From positions 31,135-95,134 of the forward strand of contig OMYB01000009.1 of the NCBI GenBank assembly GCA_900315155.1: a stretch of 64,000 bases of DNA, read 5' to 3'. Of this stretch, positions 1 to 8,429 are shown in pieces; position 1 is the first letter of the stretch, and every line of letters begins with the position of its first letter. The stretch comes from an uncultured Selenomonadales bacterium. GTDB taxonomy: Bacteria; Bacillota; Negativicutes; Selenomonadales; Selenomonadaceae. The position numbers and the translations under genes are program-made. The notes under the pieces are model-generated. The model made no database searches. It worked only from the letters and a program-made list of their open reading frames with translations, and had not been told where the DNA came from.

Positions 1-2
1 AG

Positions 3-479
3 GATAGTCATTCCGGCTGGGAAATGGCGCAGCTGGCCTTTCCCTGTCCGGTGGAGCCTACCAACGGAAATTCCAATGTTTTGAAGGAATTGAAGCATGC
101 AGCGAGTGAGCACCAGGATATCTGTCTTATCGTAGATGGTGCCGCTTTCGGCGGCTTTATCGAGCCAGTCTTGCAGTTGGCCGAAATGACGGGCAGGGCC
201 AAAATTCTCGCTCCAGAATCTTTTGAGTATATTTTGCTGCAGTCGGATTCCCTCAGCAAATACCTGACCAATGAGCTCGTGGCGACCTATGATTACTGCG
301 ACTGCCAGGAATACATTTCGTGGGAAAAATATTATGAGGCCTTGCTGGTGAGACTGGCGGCAGAACATTTGAGAATCTCATACCAGAAAAGTAAATTACC
401 GGAGCTTTTCAAGAATCCGCAGTATGTAGCGGCTTACCTTGATGTGATCTGGAATCATTTGGTGAAGCGAACCTCGTGA
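3..479 (+). CDS. Conserved hypothetical protein, 5' end outside the window
   Basis: The reading frame is open from base 3, with in-frame residues DSHSGWE before the first internal ATG at 24, so the gene almost certainly starts upstream of the window. The visible 158 residues contain hydrophobic stretches typical of an alpha/beta fold (around LIVDGAAFGGFIEP) and no membrane segment or signal peptide. I do not recognise the family and see no catalytic signature. The 3' end overlaps by about 25 bp the 3' end of the opposing PucR-type fragment, so the two genes converge. Function is unknown. Confidence 0.6.
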   Translation, partial: DSHSGWEMAQLAFPCPVEPTNGNSNVLKELKHAASEHQDICLIVDGAAFGGFIEPVLQLAEMTGRAKILAPESFEYILLQSDSLSKYLTNELVATYDYCDCQEYISWEKYYEALLVRLAAEHLRISYQKSKLPELFKNPQYVAAYLDVIWNHLVKRTS

Positions 480-1163
480 GGTGTTTCTACCTGCTGCAGC
501 AGGTAGATGCGCAGGAGGTTGGAGATCTGCTCGTAGAAGTCGGCGGGGCCGAGGAGGGGGGCGAGGAGTTCCTTGGCTTTGGCGATGCGGTAGCGGATGG
601 TGTTCGGGTGCTGGTAGAGCTGCTGGGCGGTGGGGGAGATTTCGCCGTGGTTCGAGACGTAGGCGAGCAGGGTATCGAGGAGGCTGGAGGAGTAGCGGCT
701 GTCGTAGGCGAGCAGGGTCTCGGTGACGGCTTCGAGCTGCTGCTGGAACGCGGCCTCGCGGCTGAGCGGCAGGAGCTGGCGGTAGATGCCCAGGTCGGCG
801 TAGAGGAGGATGTCGGTCTGCTGGTACTGCGCGAGGAGGTTGGCGTCCATGCTTTCCCGGATGATCTGGTGGAGGCTGCTGTGCGTCGGCTGGCACGTGC
901 TGACCCCGATCGTGAAGTCTGCCGCGCTCCAATCGTAGCTGCGCAGGAGTTTCGCGATGGCCGTGGCGGGCTGCGTTAGCTCGGTCTCCGCTAGGGAGTA
1001 GAGCACGAGCAGGCCGTTTTTCTCGCAGAATGCGATCACCTCGTCCGGCAATGTGTCGTAGAATACGGTCTTGACGGCGAGCGCACAGATCCCGCGCGCA
1101 TGGAGCTGCTGCACGCTCGGCAGGATGCGTGCCGGGTCGTCTTTTGCAAAGAAGAGCGACGTG
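455..1163 (-). pseudogene. PucR-family transcriptional regulator, N-terminus deleted
   Basis: On the minus strand the C-terminal third matches the PucR-type helix-turn-helix (LLDTLLAYVSNHGEIS then HPNTIRYRIAKAKELL), and the part before it resembles the PurC-like sensing domain. A GTG at 1114 opens the last 219 residues, but the homologous frame continues upstream (SLFFAKDDPARILPSV) to about 1163. It then runs directly into histidinol-phosphate aminotransferase sequence on the other strand. Intact family members are roughly 400-550 residues and usually begin well before this point. The regulator has probably lost its N-terminus together with the intergenic region. PucR proteins commonly control purine or amino-acid catabolism; its target here is unknown. 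Confidence 0.75.
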
Positions 1164-1790
1164 TGAGCAGGCGCGCATCGCGTTCCCGGACGTGACGTAT
1201 GGCTTCTATGAGACGATGGCGAAAAGCTTTGGCATCGACTACGCCAAGCTGCCGCTCCGGGCCGACTTTACCGTGGATGTAAAAGGCTATGTGGAGACGG
1301 ACCGCCACATCGTGCTCGCGAACCCGAATGCCCCGACGGGCTACGTCCTGCCCGTGAGCGAGATCGAGCGCATCGTCGCGGCGAATCCGCAGCGGCTCGT
1401 CGTCATCGATGAGGCGTACGTCGACTACGGCAACGAGAGCTGCGTGCCGCTCATCCATAAATACGACAACCTGATCGTCGTCCAGACCATGTCGAAATCC
1501 CGCAACCTCGCTGGTGCGCACATCGGCTACTGCTTTGCGAGCGCCGCGCTCATCCAGGACCTCGAGGGGCTGAAAGCGGCGTTCAATCCGTTCAACCTCA
1601 GCGATGTCAGCATGGCCATCGGCACGGCGGCTATCGAGGATGAGGCCTATCTGCAGCACTGCGTCCAGGCGACGATCACGGCGCGCGAGTACACGAAGGC
1701 GGAGCTGCGCAAGCTGGATTTCTACGTCATGGATTCGCATACGAATTTTGTTTTCGTCACGCATCCCTGGCTCACGGCGGCCGGAGAATG
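1160..1790 (+). pseudogene. hisC: Histidinol-phosphate aminotransferase fragment
   Basis: Codons from about 1163 encode the middle of a class I/II aminotransferase of the HisC type. FPDVTYGFYETMA, NPNAPTGY, VIDEAYVDYG and the PLP-lysine segment TMSKSRNLAGAHIGY are all visible. HisC is normally about 350 residues; roughly the first 110-130 are missing, and the frame stops after SHTNFVFVTHP, where about 50 C-terminal residues should follow. The last seven residues (WLTAAGE) do not fit the family and lead into the next ORF, so there is probably a second junction near 1767. The enzyme should transaminate imidazole acetol phosphate in histidine synthesis, but this fragment cannot be functional. 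Confidence 0.8.
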
Positions 1791-2144
1791 AAAATTTTGA
1801 TCTGTGATTATCCGAGCGAGATGCAGCGGGATCTTTCCTATGAAAAACAGTTGCTCGCGCAGGGGCTGCCGGGGGCTGCCGTTGAAACGGCTGTGTATGA
1901 GACGCCGGAGCAGTTCGTGCGCGCGCTCGACGCCAGGCAGATCTCTGCCGCCGGTCTCGACGTCCTCGCCTCCGAGGAGCCGGACCTCTCCGCCTGCGGC
2001 CTGCTGGGGCGGGACAACGTGATCCTCACGCCGCACGCCGCGTTTTATTCGGATACGTCCCTCCGCGAGCTCGCGCGCCAGTCCTGCGCCCACATCATCG
2101 AGGCGTTCGCTCCGTCCCGGCGCCGCATGGCTGCGGGCGAATGA
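1788..2144 (+). pseudogene. D-2-hydroxyacid dehydrogenase with internal deletion
   Basis: The first 45 or so residues (MKILICDYPSEMQRDL onward, with an ATGA overlap to the upstream frame) look like the N-terminus of a 2-hydroxyacid or phosphoglycerate dehydrogenase. From about residue 46 the frame is the C-terminal part (ARQISAAGLDVL, then DNVILTPHAAFYSDTSL with the catalytic histidine). The whole Rossmann NAD-binding domain, about 200 residues, is absent. The join lies in the residues VRAL, a motif expected both in the N-terminal domain and just before the C-terminal segment, which suggests deletion between short direct repeats. At 118 residues against about 320 it cannot bind NAD. Confidence 0.75.
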
Positions 2145-2229
2145 GGAACGGCTGGAATGATGGAACGATGAAAAGATGAAAAGATGGCTCCATCCGGCTG
2201 GTGGAGACGGGATAGAAAAGGAGTACGTT
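2145..2229. repeat. Intergenic leader with GATGAAAA tandem repeat
   Basis: The gap before the RocB-like gene contains GATGGAACGATGAAAAGATG-type sequence in which GATGAAAA is repeated back to back. It is followed by a strong Shine-Dalgarno, AAAAGGAG, ending at 2222. It resembles other short tandem repeats at gene boundaries in this window. Confidence 0.4.
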
Positions 2230-4326
2230 ATGAAATATCCGGATATCGCTGTGCGCGCCGAGGCGATCACGCGTGATTTCGTTGCCGTGCGCAGCGTGAA
2301 TGGGGAGCCGGGCGCCGAAAAGGACGCGGCGGATTTCCTCGAGAAGACCCTGCGGGCGATCCCGTATTTTGCCGCGCATCCCGCGTGCGTCATCCGGCAG
2401 GAGCTCCCGGGCGATGCGCTGCAGCGGGCCAACATCTTTGCCTATCTCACGGGCACGAAGCGCGAAAGCTCCCGCGCGATCATCTGGCACGGTCATATGG
2501 ATACGGTCGGGACAGCGGACTATGGGGCGCTCGAGCCTTTGGCGACGAAACCGGACCTGCTGCGGCGCGCCATGCTCGCGATGGATCTGCCGGCGGACAT
2601 GCGCGAGGAGCTCGAGAGCGGCGACTGGATGCCGGGGCGCGGCGCCTGCGATATGAAAAGCGGTGGGGCGGTCTTTATCGCCCTGCTTGAGTACCTGAGC
2701 ACACGTCGTGAGACGTTCGCGGGGACGATCCTGCTCTCGCTGAACCCCGTCGAGGAGAACGAGCATCTCGGCATGCTCGAGGGGCTCAAGGTCCTTCAGC
2801 AGCTGCAGAGGGAAAAGGGATTCGAGTATGCCTTTGCCATCAACAACGACTACACCTGCCCGTTCTACGCCGGCGACCCGCACCGCTACATCTATACGGG
2901 TGCCGTCGGCAAGCTCCTGCCCTGCATCTACATCCAGGGCTGTGAGACGCATGTCGGCCAGTGCTTCGAGGGATTCGATGCCTCAGTGGCCGCGGCGGAG
3001 ATCGTGCGCGCCGTGAACTACAACCCGGATTTCTGCGATGGCTACCGCGGCGAGTACACGCTGCCGCCGTCCGTGCTGAAGCTGCAGGATCTCAAGGAGG
3101 GCTATAACGTCCAGACGGCGAAAGAGGCCTTCCTGTATTTCAACGATCTCATCCACGCGAAGTCCGCCGGGGAGGTCCTCGAGGAGTTCCGTCAGACCGC
3201 TGCTTTGTGTATGAAAGAGGTTGCCAAACGCATTGCAGAGGCCTCGAGGATCTACGATGGACTCGCGGGCCAGGAGGGGAGTCCCATTCCGTTCCGCCCG
3301 CAGGTCATGACCTATGCGCAGCTCGTCGAGGCCGTGCGCGATCAGGCTGGCATGCACGCGGTCCATGAGGCTGAGTCGCTTGCCGCAGCCCTGCTCGCCG
3401 AGGAACGTGACAGGAGGGAATGCGCGCTCGCCGTCGTGCGGCAGCTCGTTAGGGACCTGGGCGTGCAGGAGCCGCTCGCCGTCGTGTTCTTTGCCGCGCC
3501 GTACTGCCCGTGCAACACGCTGCGCCAGGAGAACGCCGAGGAGGCGCAGCTCTACGACCAGCTGGAGGCTCTCATCGCGGATTTTGCCGAGGAGAGCGGG
3601 GAGGACTACGTCATCCGGCAGTTTTTCCCGAGCCTCTCGGACAGCAGCGATCTGAAAATCGATGATGCCACGGCGTTCCTCGATGCCGATCCCGAGCGGC
3701 CGAATTCCGTCTTTTCCCGCGATTTCGGCGGGTGCGTGCGCGAGGGCTATATCCTCGGGCGGTTCCGCGAGCACCTGCGCGACAAGGAGCACGTGGACTA
3801 CGCGCGGCGCATGGAGGAGCTCGGCGTGCCGTGCATCGTCGAGGTGAAAGAGGGTCTGTTCGAGGGCGGCGATTTCATGTTCCTCAACGAGAAGACCATC
3901 GCGCTCGGCATGTTCGCGCGCACGGATCCAAAGGGCTTCGAGGAGGTGCGCGCAGGACTCGCTCCCTACGGCTATGAGGTGATCCCCGTGCCGGGCAAGG
4001 AGGCGTATCTGCACCTCGACATGTGCTTTAACCTCGTCGACGACCATCTGGCCGTGGCGTATCAAGACGGTATGCCCGCGGAGTTCCTCGCGCGCCTCAA
4101 AAAACTCGATATCGAGATCATCCCCGTCGAGGAGGAGGCCATCTTCCTGCATGGCTGCAACCTGCAGGCCCTCGGCGACCACCGCGTGCTCTCCCTCGCC
4201 CGCAATACGCGCGTCAACGCGGAGCTCTGCAAGCGCGGCATGGAGGTCATCGAGCTGCCCATCACGGAGATCCTCAAGGCGGGCGGCGGCCCGCACTGCA
4301 TGACGTTCCCCCTGGAGCGGGTGTAA
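2230..4326 (+). CDS. RocB-like M20 peptidase fused in frame to an amidinotransferase
   Basis: An ATG at 2230 follows AAAAGGAG, so it is preferred to the open ATG at 2176. Residues 1-480 are an M20/RocB-type zinc hydrolase: WHGHMDTV, GRGACDMKSGG and NPVEENEH carry the metal ligands. Near residue 485 (around SDSSDLKIDDATAFLDA) it changes abruptly into an arginine deiminase/dimethylarginine hydrolase-type domain with PNSVFSRDFGG, FEGGDFMFLNE, the HLDMCFNLVDD histidine and the terminal GGGPHCMTF catalytic cysteine. RocB should continue 60-70 residues further, and amidinotransferases usually have 80-90 residues before the first motif. The fusion is therefore best read as a deletion joining two neighbouring arginine-catabolism genes in frame. 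The second domain keeps its catalytic residues; whether either half folds is unclear. Confidence 0.75.
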   Translation: MKYPDIAVRAEAITRDFVAVRSVNGEPGAEKDAADFLEKTLRAIPYFAAHPACVIRQELPGDALQRANIFAYLTGTKRESSRAIIWHGHMDTVGTADYGALEPLATKPDLLRRAMLAMDLPADMREELESGDWMPGRGACDMKSGGAVFIALLEYLSTRRETFAGTILLSLNPVEENEHLGMLEGLKVLQQLQREKGFEYAFAINNDYTCPFYAGDPHRYIYTGAVGKLLPCIYIQGCETHVGQCFEGFDASVAAAEIVRAVNYNPDFCDGYRGEYTLPPSVLKLQDLKEGYNVQTAKEAFLYFNDLIHAKSAGEVLEEFRQTAALCMKEVAKRIAEASRIYDGLAGQEGSPIPFRPQVMTYAQLVEAVRDQAGMHAVHEAESLAAALLAEERDRRECALAVVRQLVRDLGVQEPLAVVFFAAPYCPCNTLRQENAEEAQLYDQLEALIADFAEESGEDYVIRQFFPSLSDSSDLKIDDATAFLDADPERPNSVFSRDFGGCVREGYILGRFREHLRDKEHVDYARRMEELGVPCIVEVKEGLFEGGDFMFLNEKTIALGMFARTDPKGFEEVRAGLAPYGYEVIPVPGKEAYLHLDMCFNLVDDHLAVAYQDGMPAEFLARLKKLDIEIIPVEEEAIFLHGCNLQALGDHRVLSLARNTRVNAELCKRGMEVIELPITEILKAGGGPHCMTFPLERV

Positions 4327-4351
4327 CAAGCGGGGAAAGGAGGAGAGGCGT

Positions 4352-5266
4352 ATGGAACTGGGGGCGGTCTACGGGACGCTCATGCAGCTGGGCCTGCTCG
4401 TCGCGCTCGGCTATGTCCTGCGGCGGTATGCGGTCATCAGCCACGATGGCATGCGTGAGCTCTCGTCCCTCGCGGTCAACATCACCTGTCCGCTGCTCGT
4501 CGTCGCCTCGGTCTGCCGCATGCAGACGGCGGACATGCCGACGGTCTTGTGGTTCTTTGGCATCGGGGCGGCCATCTACGCCCTGCTGCCATTCCTGGCG
4601 CAGGGCTTTACGGCGCTGCTGCATCCGCCCGCGGAGGAGCGCGGGGCGTACGCGTTCATGTTCATCTTTGCGAATACGGAGCTTTTGGGTTTTCCCATCG
4701 TGCAGACGCTGTTCGGGGATGATGCGATCTTTTACACGGCCATCATCCACATGCCGTTCGACCTGCTCGTCTACTCCTACGGCATGCGGCTCATGCGCGG
4801 GACGGAGGCGCCGCTGGACTGGAAATGCCTGTGGAACCCGGGCTTCCTTCTGACGGTGTTCGCGCTCGTGCTCTATTTCAGCGGGCTCCGCCTGCCCGCG
4901 CCCGTCTCGGACGCCTGCTACCTCGTCGGCAATATCACGACACCCGTCTCCATGCTCGTGCTCGGGGCGAACCTCGCGGAGATCGCGCTGCGGGATATCT
5001 TTACGGAAAAACGGCTCTATGCCATGGCCGCCGTGCGCCTCGTCGTCATCCCAGCCACCCTCTGGGCCCTGCTCACGGCCACGGGGCTGTTCCCACCCGT
5101 GCTCACGGGCATCGCCACCGTCACGTTCGGCATGCCCGTCGGCTCCATGCTCGTCATGTTCGCAAACGAATACGGCCGCTGCACGACGCTCTCCACCCAG
5201 GCCGTCTCCCTCACGACCATCGGCAGCCTCCTCACGATCCCCATCATGGCGTGGTTGTTTGGTTGA
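4352..5266 (+). CDS. AEC-family (auxin efflux carrier type) transporter
   Basis: The 304-residue, strongly hydrophobic protein has about ten predicted membrane segments split into two halves by a short polar stretch near residue 155. Family-typical segments include NITCPLLVVASV, FANTELLGFPIVQTLFG and VTFGMPVGSMLVMFANEY. AEC proteins are secondary carriers for organic acids such as malate or for amino acids; the substrate cannot be read from sequence. It has an RBS (AAAGGAGG) and lies 25 bp behind the RocB-like gene, so it may be co-transcribed and serve the same catabolic route. Full length. Confidence 0.88.
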   Translation: MELGAVYGTLMQLGLLVALGYVLRRYAVISHDGMRELSSLAVNITCPLLVVASVCRMQTADMPTVLWFFGIGAAIYALLPFLAQGFTALLHPPAEERGAYAFMFIFANTELLGFPIVQTLFGDDAIFYTAIIHMPFDLLVYSYGMRLMRGTEAPLDWKCLWNPGFLLTVFALVLYFSGLRLPAPVSDACYLVGNITTPVSMLVLGANLAEIALRDIFTEKRLYAMAAVRLVVIPATLWALLTATGLFPPVLTGIATVTFGMPVGSMLVMFANEYGRCTTLSTQAVSLTTIGSLLTIPIMAWLFG

Positions 5267-5322
5267 AAATTACGGATGCCACCGCCTACGGACGCGCCAA
5301 GTGTTGTGGGCATACGTAAAAT

Positions 5323-5366
5323 GCAAAATAAGCAAATAAATTATGGATTTTATTTGCTTATTTTGC
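5323..5366. promoter_or_regulatory. Perfect 18-bp inverted repeat, probable operator
   Basis: GCAAAATAAGCAAATAAA at 5323-5340 is perfectly repeated in inverse orientation at 5349-5366, with an 8-nt spacer. A TATAAT lies immediately downstream at 5367-5372. There is no U-run after the right arm, so it looks more like an operator over the promoter of the AlbA_2 gene than a terminator. Autoregulation by the downstream DNA-binding protein is an inference. Confidence 0.6.
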
Positions 5367-5399
5367 TATAATTTAGCTAAATGGAGGGAGTGAAGCAAA

Positions 5400-6917
5400 A
5401 TGCTGAGTAATGAACTAACAGAATTAGTAGAAAGAGTTCGTTATTTACAAACAGAAACGCAAACCATCGAACTCAAGGCGGCCCATGAAGGCTGCCCCAA
5501 GCGTCTGTATGATAGCTTGTCGAGTTTTGCTAATCAGGATGCGGGCGGGATTTTGCTTTTTGGCCTTGACGAGCAACAGGGCTTTGCGCCGGTGGGCGTC
5601 TACGACCTGCATGACTTGCAGAAAAAGGTGACAGAGCAGTGCAACCAGATGGTGCCACCGATTCGCGCGGTGTTTACGGTGACGGAGATTGAGGGCAAGA
5701 CCGTTTGCTCGGCTGAGATTCCCGCAACGGACCCCAGCGACCGCCCTTGTTACTATGCAGGCGCGGGGCGGATCAGGGGCTCTTATATTCGTGTCGGTGA
5801 TGCAGATATGCCCATGACGGACTATGAGATTTACAGCTACGAAGCCTATCGCCGACGTGTGCATGATGATGAGCGTACGGATGCACGGGCAACCTTGGAT
5901 ATGCTCGATGCGAACAAACTGCAGCGTTATATCGGCCGTATGCAGGAGGAACGGCCAGGCTTTGCCCGTCTGACGCAGGAGCAGACCTACGCAATGCTGG
6001 CTATCACGCAGGCGGGCGTGCCGACACTCGCCGCCATTTTGAATTTTGGCCTGTACCCGCAGGGCTATTTCCCGCAGCTCTGCATTACGGCCGTAGTGGT
6101 GCCGGGCCAGCACATCGGTGATGTATCAGCGGCTGGCGTGCGCTTTGAGGACAACAAGCGCATGGAGGGGACGCTCCCCGACATGCTGACCGAGGCGCTG
6201 GCATTCTGCAAGCGCAATATGAAGGTACAGACCATTATCGATGCGCAGACAGGAGAACGCGTTGACCGCACCGAATACCCCATAGAGGCGATTCGTGAAA
6301 TCGTGCTCAATGCGCTCATTCACCGCGACTACAGCCATTTTACCGAGGGGACACCGATACAGATTGATTTCTTCGCGGACCGGCTGGAGGTGCACAGCCC
6401 TGGCGGACTTTATGGCCGCATGACAGTAGAAGACCTCGGCAAAGCGCGTCCTGACCTGCGCAATCCGGCTTTGGCCACGATGTCGGAATTCCTGCTCAAA
6501 ACAGAGAACCGTTATTCTGGTATTCCGACTATCCGCCGCGAAATGCAGGCTGCGGGGCTCCCCGCACCGGTATTTGAGAACCGACGCAACGAGTTTGTGG
6601 TGATCCTGTACAACGGCCGTCAGGACGATAGTCGCGGTGCAAAGGATGTGAAAATAGCGGAACATGCGGCAGACTACACAGCCGCGCAGCCCGCTGTGCA
6701 ACAGGCAGGACGCAGCCAAGAACGCTCCCTGGCGTCGCTTTTAGCCTACTGCCAGACCCCCAGGTCGCGTCAGGAAATCGCCGAATTTCTCGGCGTGCGC
6801 ACTATTTTTTACGTGACGAAACATTACCTGCGCCCCCTCATCGCAAGCGGTGCACTACGGATGACCTTGCCGGATAAACCAGCCAGCAAAAAACAAAAAT
6901 ATGTGACTGTAGCATGA
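5400..6917 (+). CDS. AlbA_2 (Schlafen-type) domain, ATPase-like and winged-helix regulator
   Basis: The N-terminal 120 residues match the AlbA_2/Schlafen DNA-binding domain: TIELKAAHEGCPKRLYDSLSSFAN, in shortened form ELKAA with FANQDAGGILLFGLDE. Residues about 300-400 match the HATPase_c_4 module usual in these proteins (EAIREIVLNALIHRDYS, then DRLEVHSPGGLYG). The last 70 residues look like a winged helix (SRQEIAEFLGVRTIFYVTKHYL). Such proteins are annotated as ATP-binding transcriptional regulators, and some sit in defence or stress loci. The gene is alone behind a perfect inverted repeat that overlaps its promoter. At 505 residues it is about normal length. Confidence 0.8.
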   Translation: MLSNELTELVERVRYLQTETQTIELKAAHEGCPKRLYDSLSSFANQDAGGILLFGLDEQQGFAPVGVYDLHDLQKKVTEQCNQMVPPIRAVFTVTEIEGKTVCSAEIPATDPSDRPCYYAGAGRIRGSYIRVGDADMPMTDYEIYSYEAYRRRVHDDERTDARATLDMLDANKLQRYIGRMQEERPGFARLTQEQTYAMLAITQAGVPTLAAILNFGLYPQGYFPQLCITAVVVPGQHIGDVSAAGVRFEDNKRMEGTLPDMLTEALAFCKRNMKVQTIIDAQTGERVDRTEYPIEAIREIVLNALIHRDYSHFTEGTPIQIDFFADRLEVHSPGGLYGRMTVEDLGKARPDLRNPALATMSEFLLKTENRYSGIPTIRREMQAAGLPAPVFENRRNEFVVILYNGRQDDSRGAKDVKIAEHAADYTAAQPAVQQAGRSQERSLASLLAYCQTPRSRQEIAEFLGVRTIFYVTKHYLRPLIASGALRMTLPDKPASKKQKYVTVA

Positions 6918-7020
6918 GTATCGAAACGGAGATTGTACGGCGAGCGTCTGACTCTGGCTGGACAGGCGGCGCTGTACTCTGTGGCCGAGCTACATCTATA
7001 ATCGTATCGGCACAAAATCA

Positions 7021-7062
7021 GTTGCAAAATCAGCCGTAAAAAAATACGGTTGTTTTTGCGGC
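7021..7062 (+). promoter_or_regulatory. Conserved hairpin upstream of crcB copy 1
   Basis: The arm 7021-7036 (GTTGCAAAATCAGCCG) pairs with 7047-7062 (CGGTTGTTTTTGCGGC) at 15 of 16 positions, counting G-U pairs, and the loop ends can pair two more. A second downstream strand, ATTTTCAACTG ending at 7075, could pair with CAGTTGCAAAAT instead, so two exclusive folds are possible. The same structure with changed bases precedes the other crcB at 8336-8377. It does not match the known fluoride riboswitch. Confidence 0.6.
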
Positions 7063-7100
7063 ATATTTTCAACTGAAATCATCTCGAAAGGTCGATTTAC

Positions 7101-7496
7101 ATGCCACAGATTTTTCTTGTATTTGTTGGTGGTGGGGTGGGTGCTGTCTGCCGGTATCTGGTCACGACACAGGTTGGAGCGCGGTTTGGGACCGTGTTTC
7201 CGTTTGGCACGTTGACGGTCAATACCGTGGGTAGTTTTCTTATGGGCTTGATTATGGGCGTGCTGCTATTGCTCACTGAGCAATCACATTTTGTGGCGGG
7301 ACCGTGGAAATTGTTGCTGACGGTCGGCTTTCTTGGCGGTTTTACTACCTTTTCATCGTTTTCCATGGAGACGCTGACGCTCCTACGTGGTGGCAGTTAT
7401 CTCTATGCAGCTATGAATGTATTGGCGAATATCACCTGTGGTTTTGCGGCCGTATGTGGAGGCTTTGCTTTGGTACATTTGCTCGTACGTGGGTGA
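7101..7496 (+). CDS. crcB: Fluoride channel CrcB/Fluc, copy 1
   Basis: The 131-residue, four-helix membrane protein exports fluoride as a dual-topology dimer. Recognisable segments are GGGVGAVCRYLV, FPFGTLTVNTVGSFLMG, and the signature GFLGGFTTFSSFSMET with the phenylalanine box and central Na+-site region. RBS AAAGG lies 10 nt before the ATG. It is almost identical to the copy at 8430, differing mainly in the last third. The spacing and the conserved hairpin upstream suggest the whole unit, including its leader, was duplicated around the ZIP gene. Confidence 0.93.
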   Translation: MPQIFLVFVGGGVGAVCRYLVTTQVGARFGTVFPFGTLTVNTVGSFLMGLIMGVLLLLTEQSHFVAGPWKLLLTVGFLGGFTTFSSFSMETLTLLRGGSYLYAAMNVLANITCGFAAVCGGFALVHLLVRG

Positions 7497-7520
7497 AATT
7501 GAAGGGATAGGAACGGAATA

Positions 7521-7537
7521 GTGGGTGATGAGTGATG
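7521..7537. repeat. Short tandem repeat GTGATGA at the start of the ZIP gene
   Basis: GTGATGA occurs twice in a row (GGGTGATGAGTGATGAATG), running into the start codon of the ZIP-family gene and offering a GTG and an ATG as candidate starts. Confidence 0.45.
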
Positions 7538-8320
7538 AATGAAATCGTTTTGCAGGGACTGTTGATTCCGTTTCTTGGCACGGTTCTGGGGGCGGCCTGT
7601 GTTTTTTTGCTGCGCGGGGAGATGCCGCAGCTTGTGTCGAAAATGCTCACGGGTTTCGCGGCGGGCGTGATGGTGGCGGCCTCGATCTGGAGCCTGTTGC
7701 TGCCGGCGCTCGCGGAGAGTGAGGCGATGGGAGGGCTTTCGTGGCTGCCGGCCGTCGTCGGTTTTTGGCTGGGCATGGGCTTTTTGCTGCTGCTCGACCA
7801 TGTGATCCCGCATCTGCACATGTACGCGCAGCAGACAGAGGGGCCGCACAGCCAGCTGTCGCGCTCGACGATGCTCGTGCTGGCCGTGACGCTGCACAAC
7901 ATCCCCGAGGGCATGGCCGTGGGCGTCGTGCTCGCGGGCTTTATGCTGGGCGATGCGGATATCACGCTCGGCGGCGCCATCGCCATGTCCGTGGGCATCG
8001 CTATCCAGAATTTCCCCGAGGGCGCGATTATCTCCATGCCGCTGCGCGCGGCGGGGATGAGCCGGATGCGCGCGTTCCTCGGCGGGGCGCTCTCTGGCAT
8101 CGTGGAGCCGATCGGCGGCGCGCTGACCGTGCTGCTCGCCGAGCATATCCTGCCGTTTATGCCCTACGGCCTGGCCTTTGCAGCGGGCGCCATGCTCTAT
8201 GTCGTCGTGGAGGAGCTCATCCCGGAGATCCACGCCGGTGACGCGCACTCGGACTGGGGCGTCCTCACGTTCGGCCTCGGCTTCACGCTTATGATGGTGC
8301 TGGACGTGGCGTTGGGCTGA
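7535..8320 (+). CDS. ZIP-family divalent metal transporter (GufA type)
   Basis: About 261 residues with eight hydrophobic segments. The two metal-site helices carry the ZIP hallmark motifs: HNIPEGMAVG near residue 120 and NFPEGAI near residue 160. A polar loop with HLHMYAQQ lies between segments 3 and 4. ZIP proteins import zinc, iron or manganese across the inner membrane. ATG at 7535 is chosen over the GTG one codon upstream; the RBS is weak. It sits between two crcB copies and 35 bp behind the first, so it may be read through from crcB; a functional link with fluoride is not obvious. Confidence 0.88.
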   Translation: MNEIVLQGLLIPFLGTVLGAACVFLLRGEMPQLVSKMLTGFAAGVMVAASIWSLLLPALAESEAMGGLSWLPAVVGFWLGMGFLLLLDHVIPHLHMYAQQTEGPHSQLSRSTMLVLAVTLHNIPEGMAVGVVLAGFMLGDADITLGGAIAMSVGIAIQNFPEGAIISMPLRAAGMSRMRAFLGGALSGIVEPIGGALTVLLAEHILPFMPYGLAFAAGAMLYVVVEELIPEIHAGDAHSDWGVLTFGLGFTLMMVLDVALG

Positions 8321-8335
8321 AGAAAAATGAAATCA

Positions 8336-8377
8336 GCCGCAAAATCAGCCACCCCCAAATACGGTTGATTTCGCGGC
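8336..8377 (+). promoter_or_regulatory. Conserved hairpin upstream of crcB copy 2
   Basis: GCCGCAAAATCAGCC (8336-8350) pairs with GGTTGATTTCGCGGC (8363-8377) at 14 of 15 positions around a 12-nt loop. The corresponding element before copy 1 has GTTGC in place of GCCGC yet still pairs with GCGGC, so the pairing is kept despite base changes. Confidence 0.6.
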
Positions 8378-8384
8378 ATGTTTT

Positions 8385-8412
8385 CAGCTGAAATTATCCA
8401 GCTGAAATTATC
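8385..8412. repeat. Perfect 14-bp tandem duplication in the crcB2 leader
   Basis: CAGCTGAAATTATC is repeated exactly twice, 8385-8398 and 8399-8412. The leader of the first crcB has only one diverged copy (CAACTGAAATCATC), so the duplication is recent. It shifts the hairpin 14 nt further from the RBS. Confidence 0.8.
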
Positions 8413-8429
8413 GCGAAAGGTCGATTGAT

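Noticed and set aside
6918..7020. A possible short coding remnant (YGERLTLAGQAALYSVAEL) after the AlbA_2 gene
   Set aside because: Only about 20 codons before a stop, no start or RBS, and no family recognised.
6960..7100. Fluoride riboswitch before crcB
   Set aside because: The conserved GGCGAUGG-type core and pseudoknot of the crcB motif are not present; only a different long hairpin is seen.
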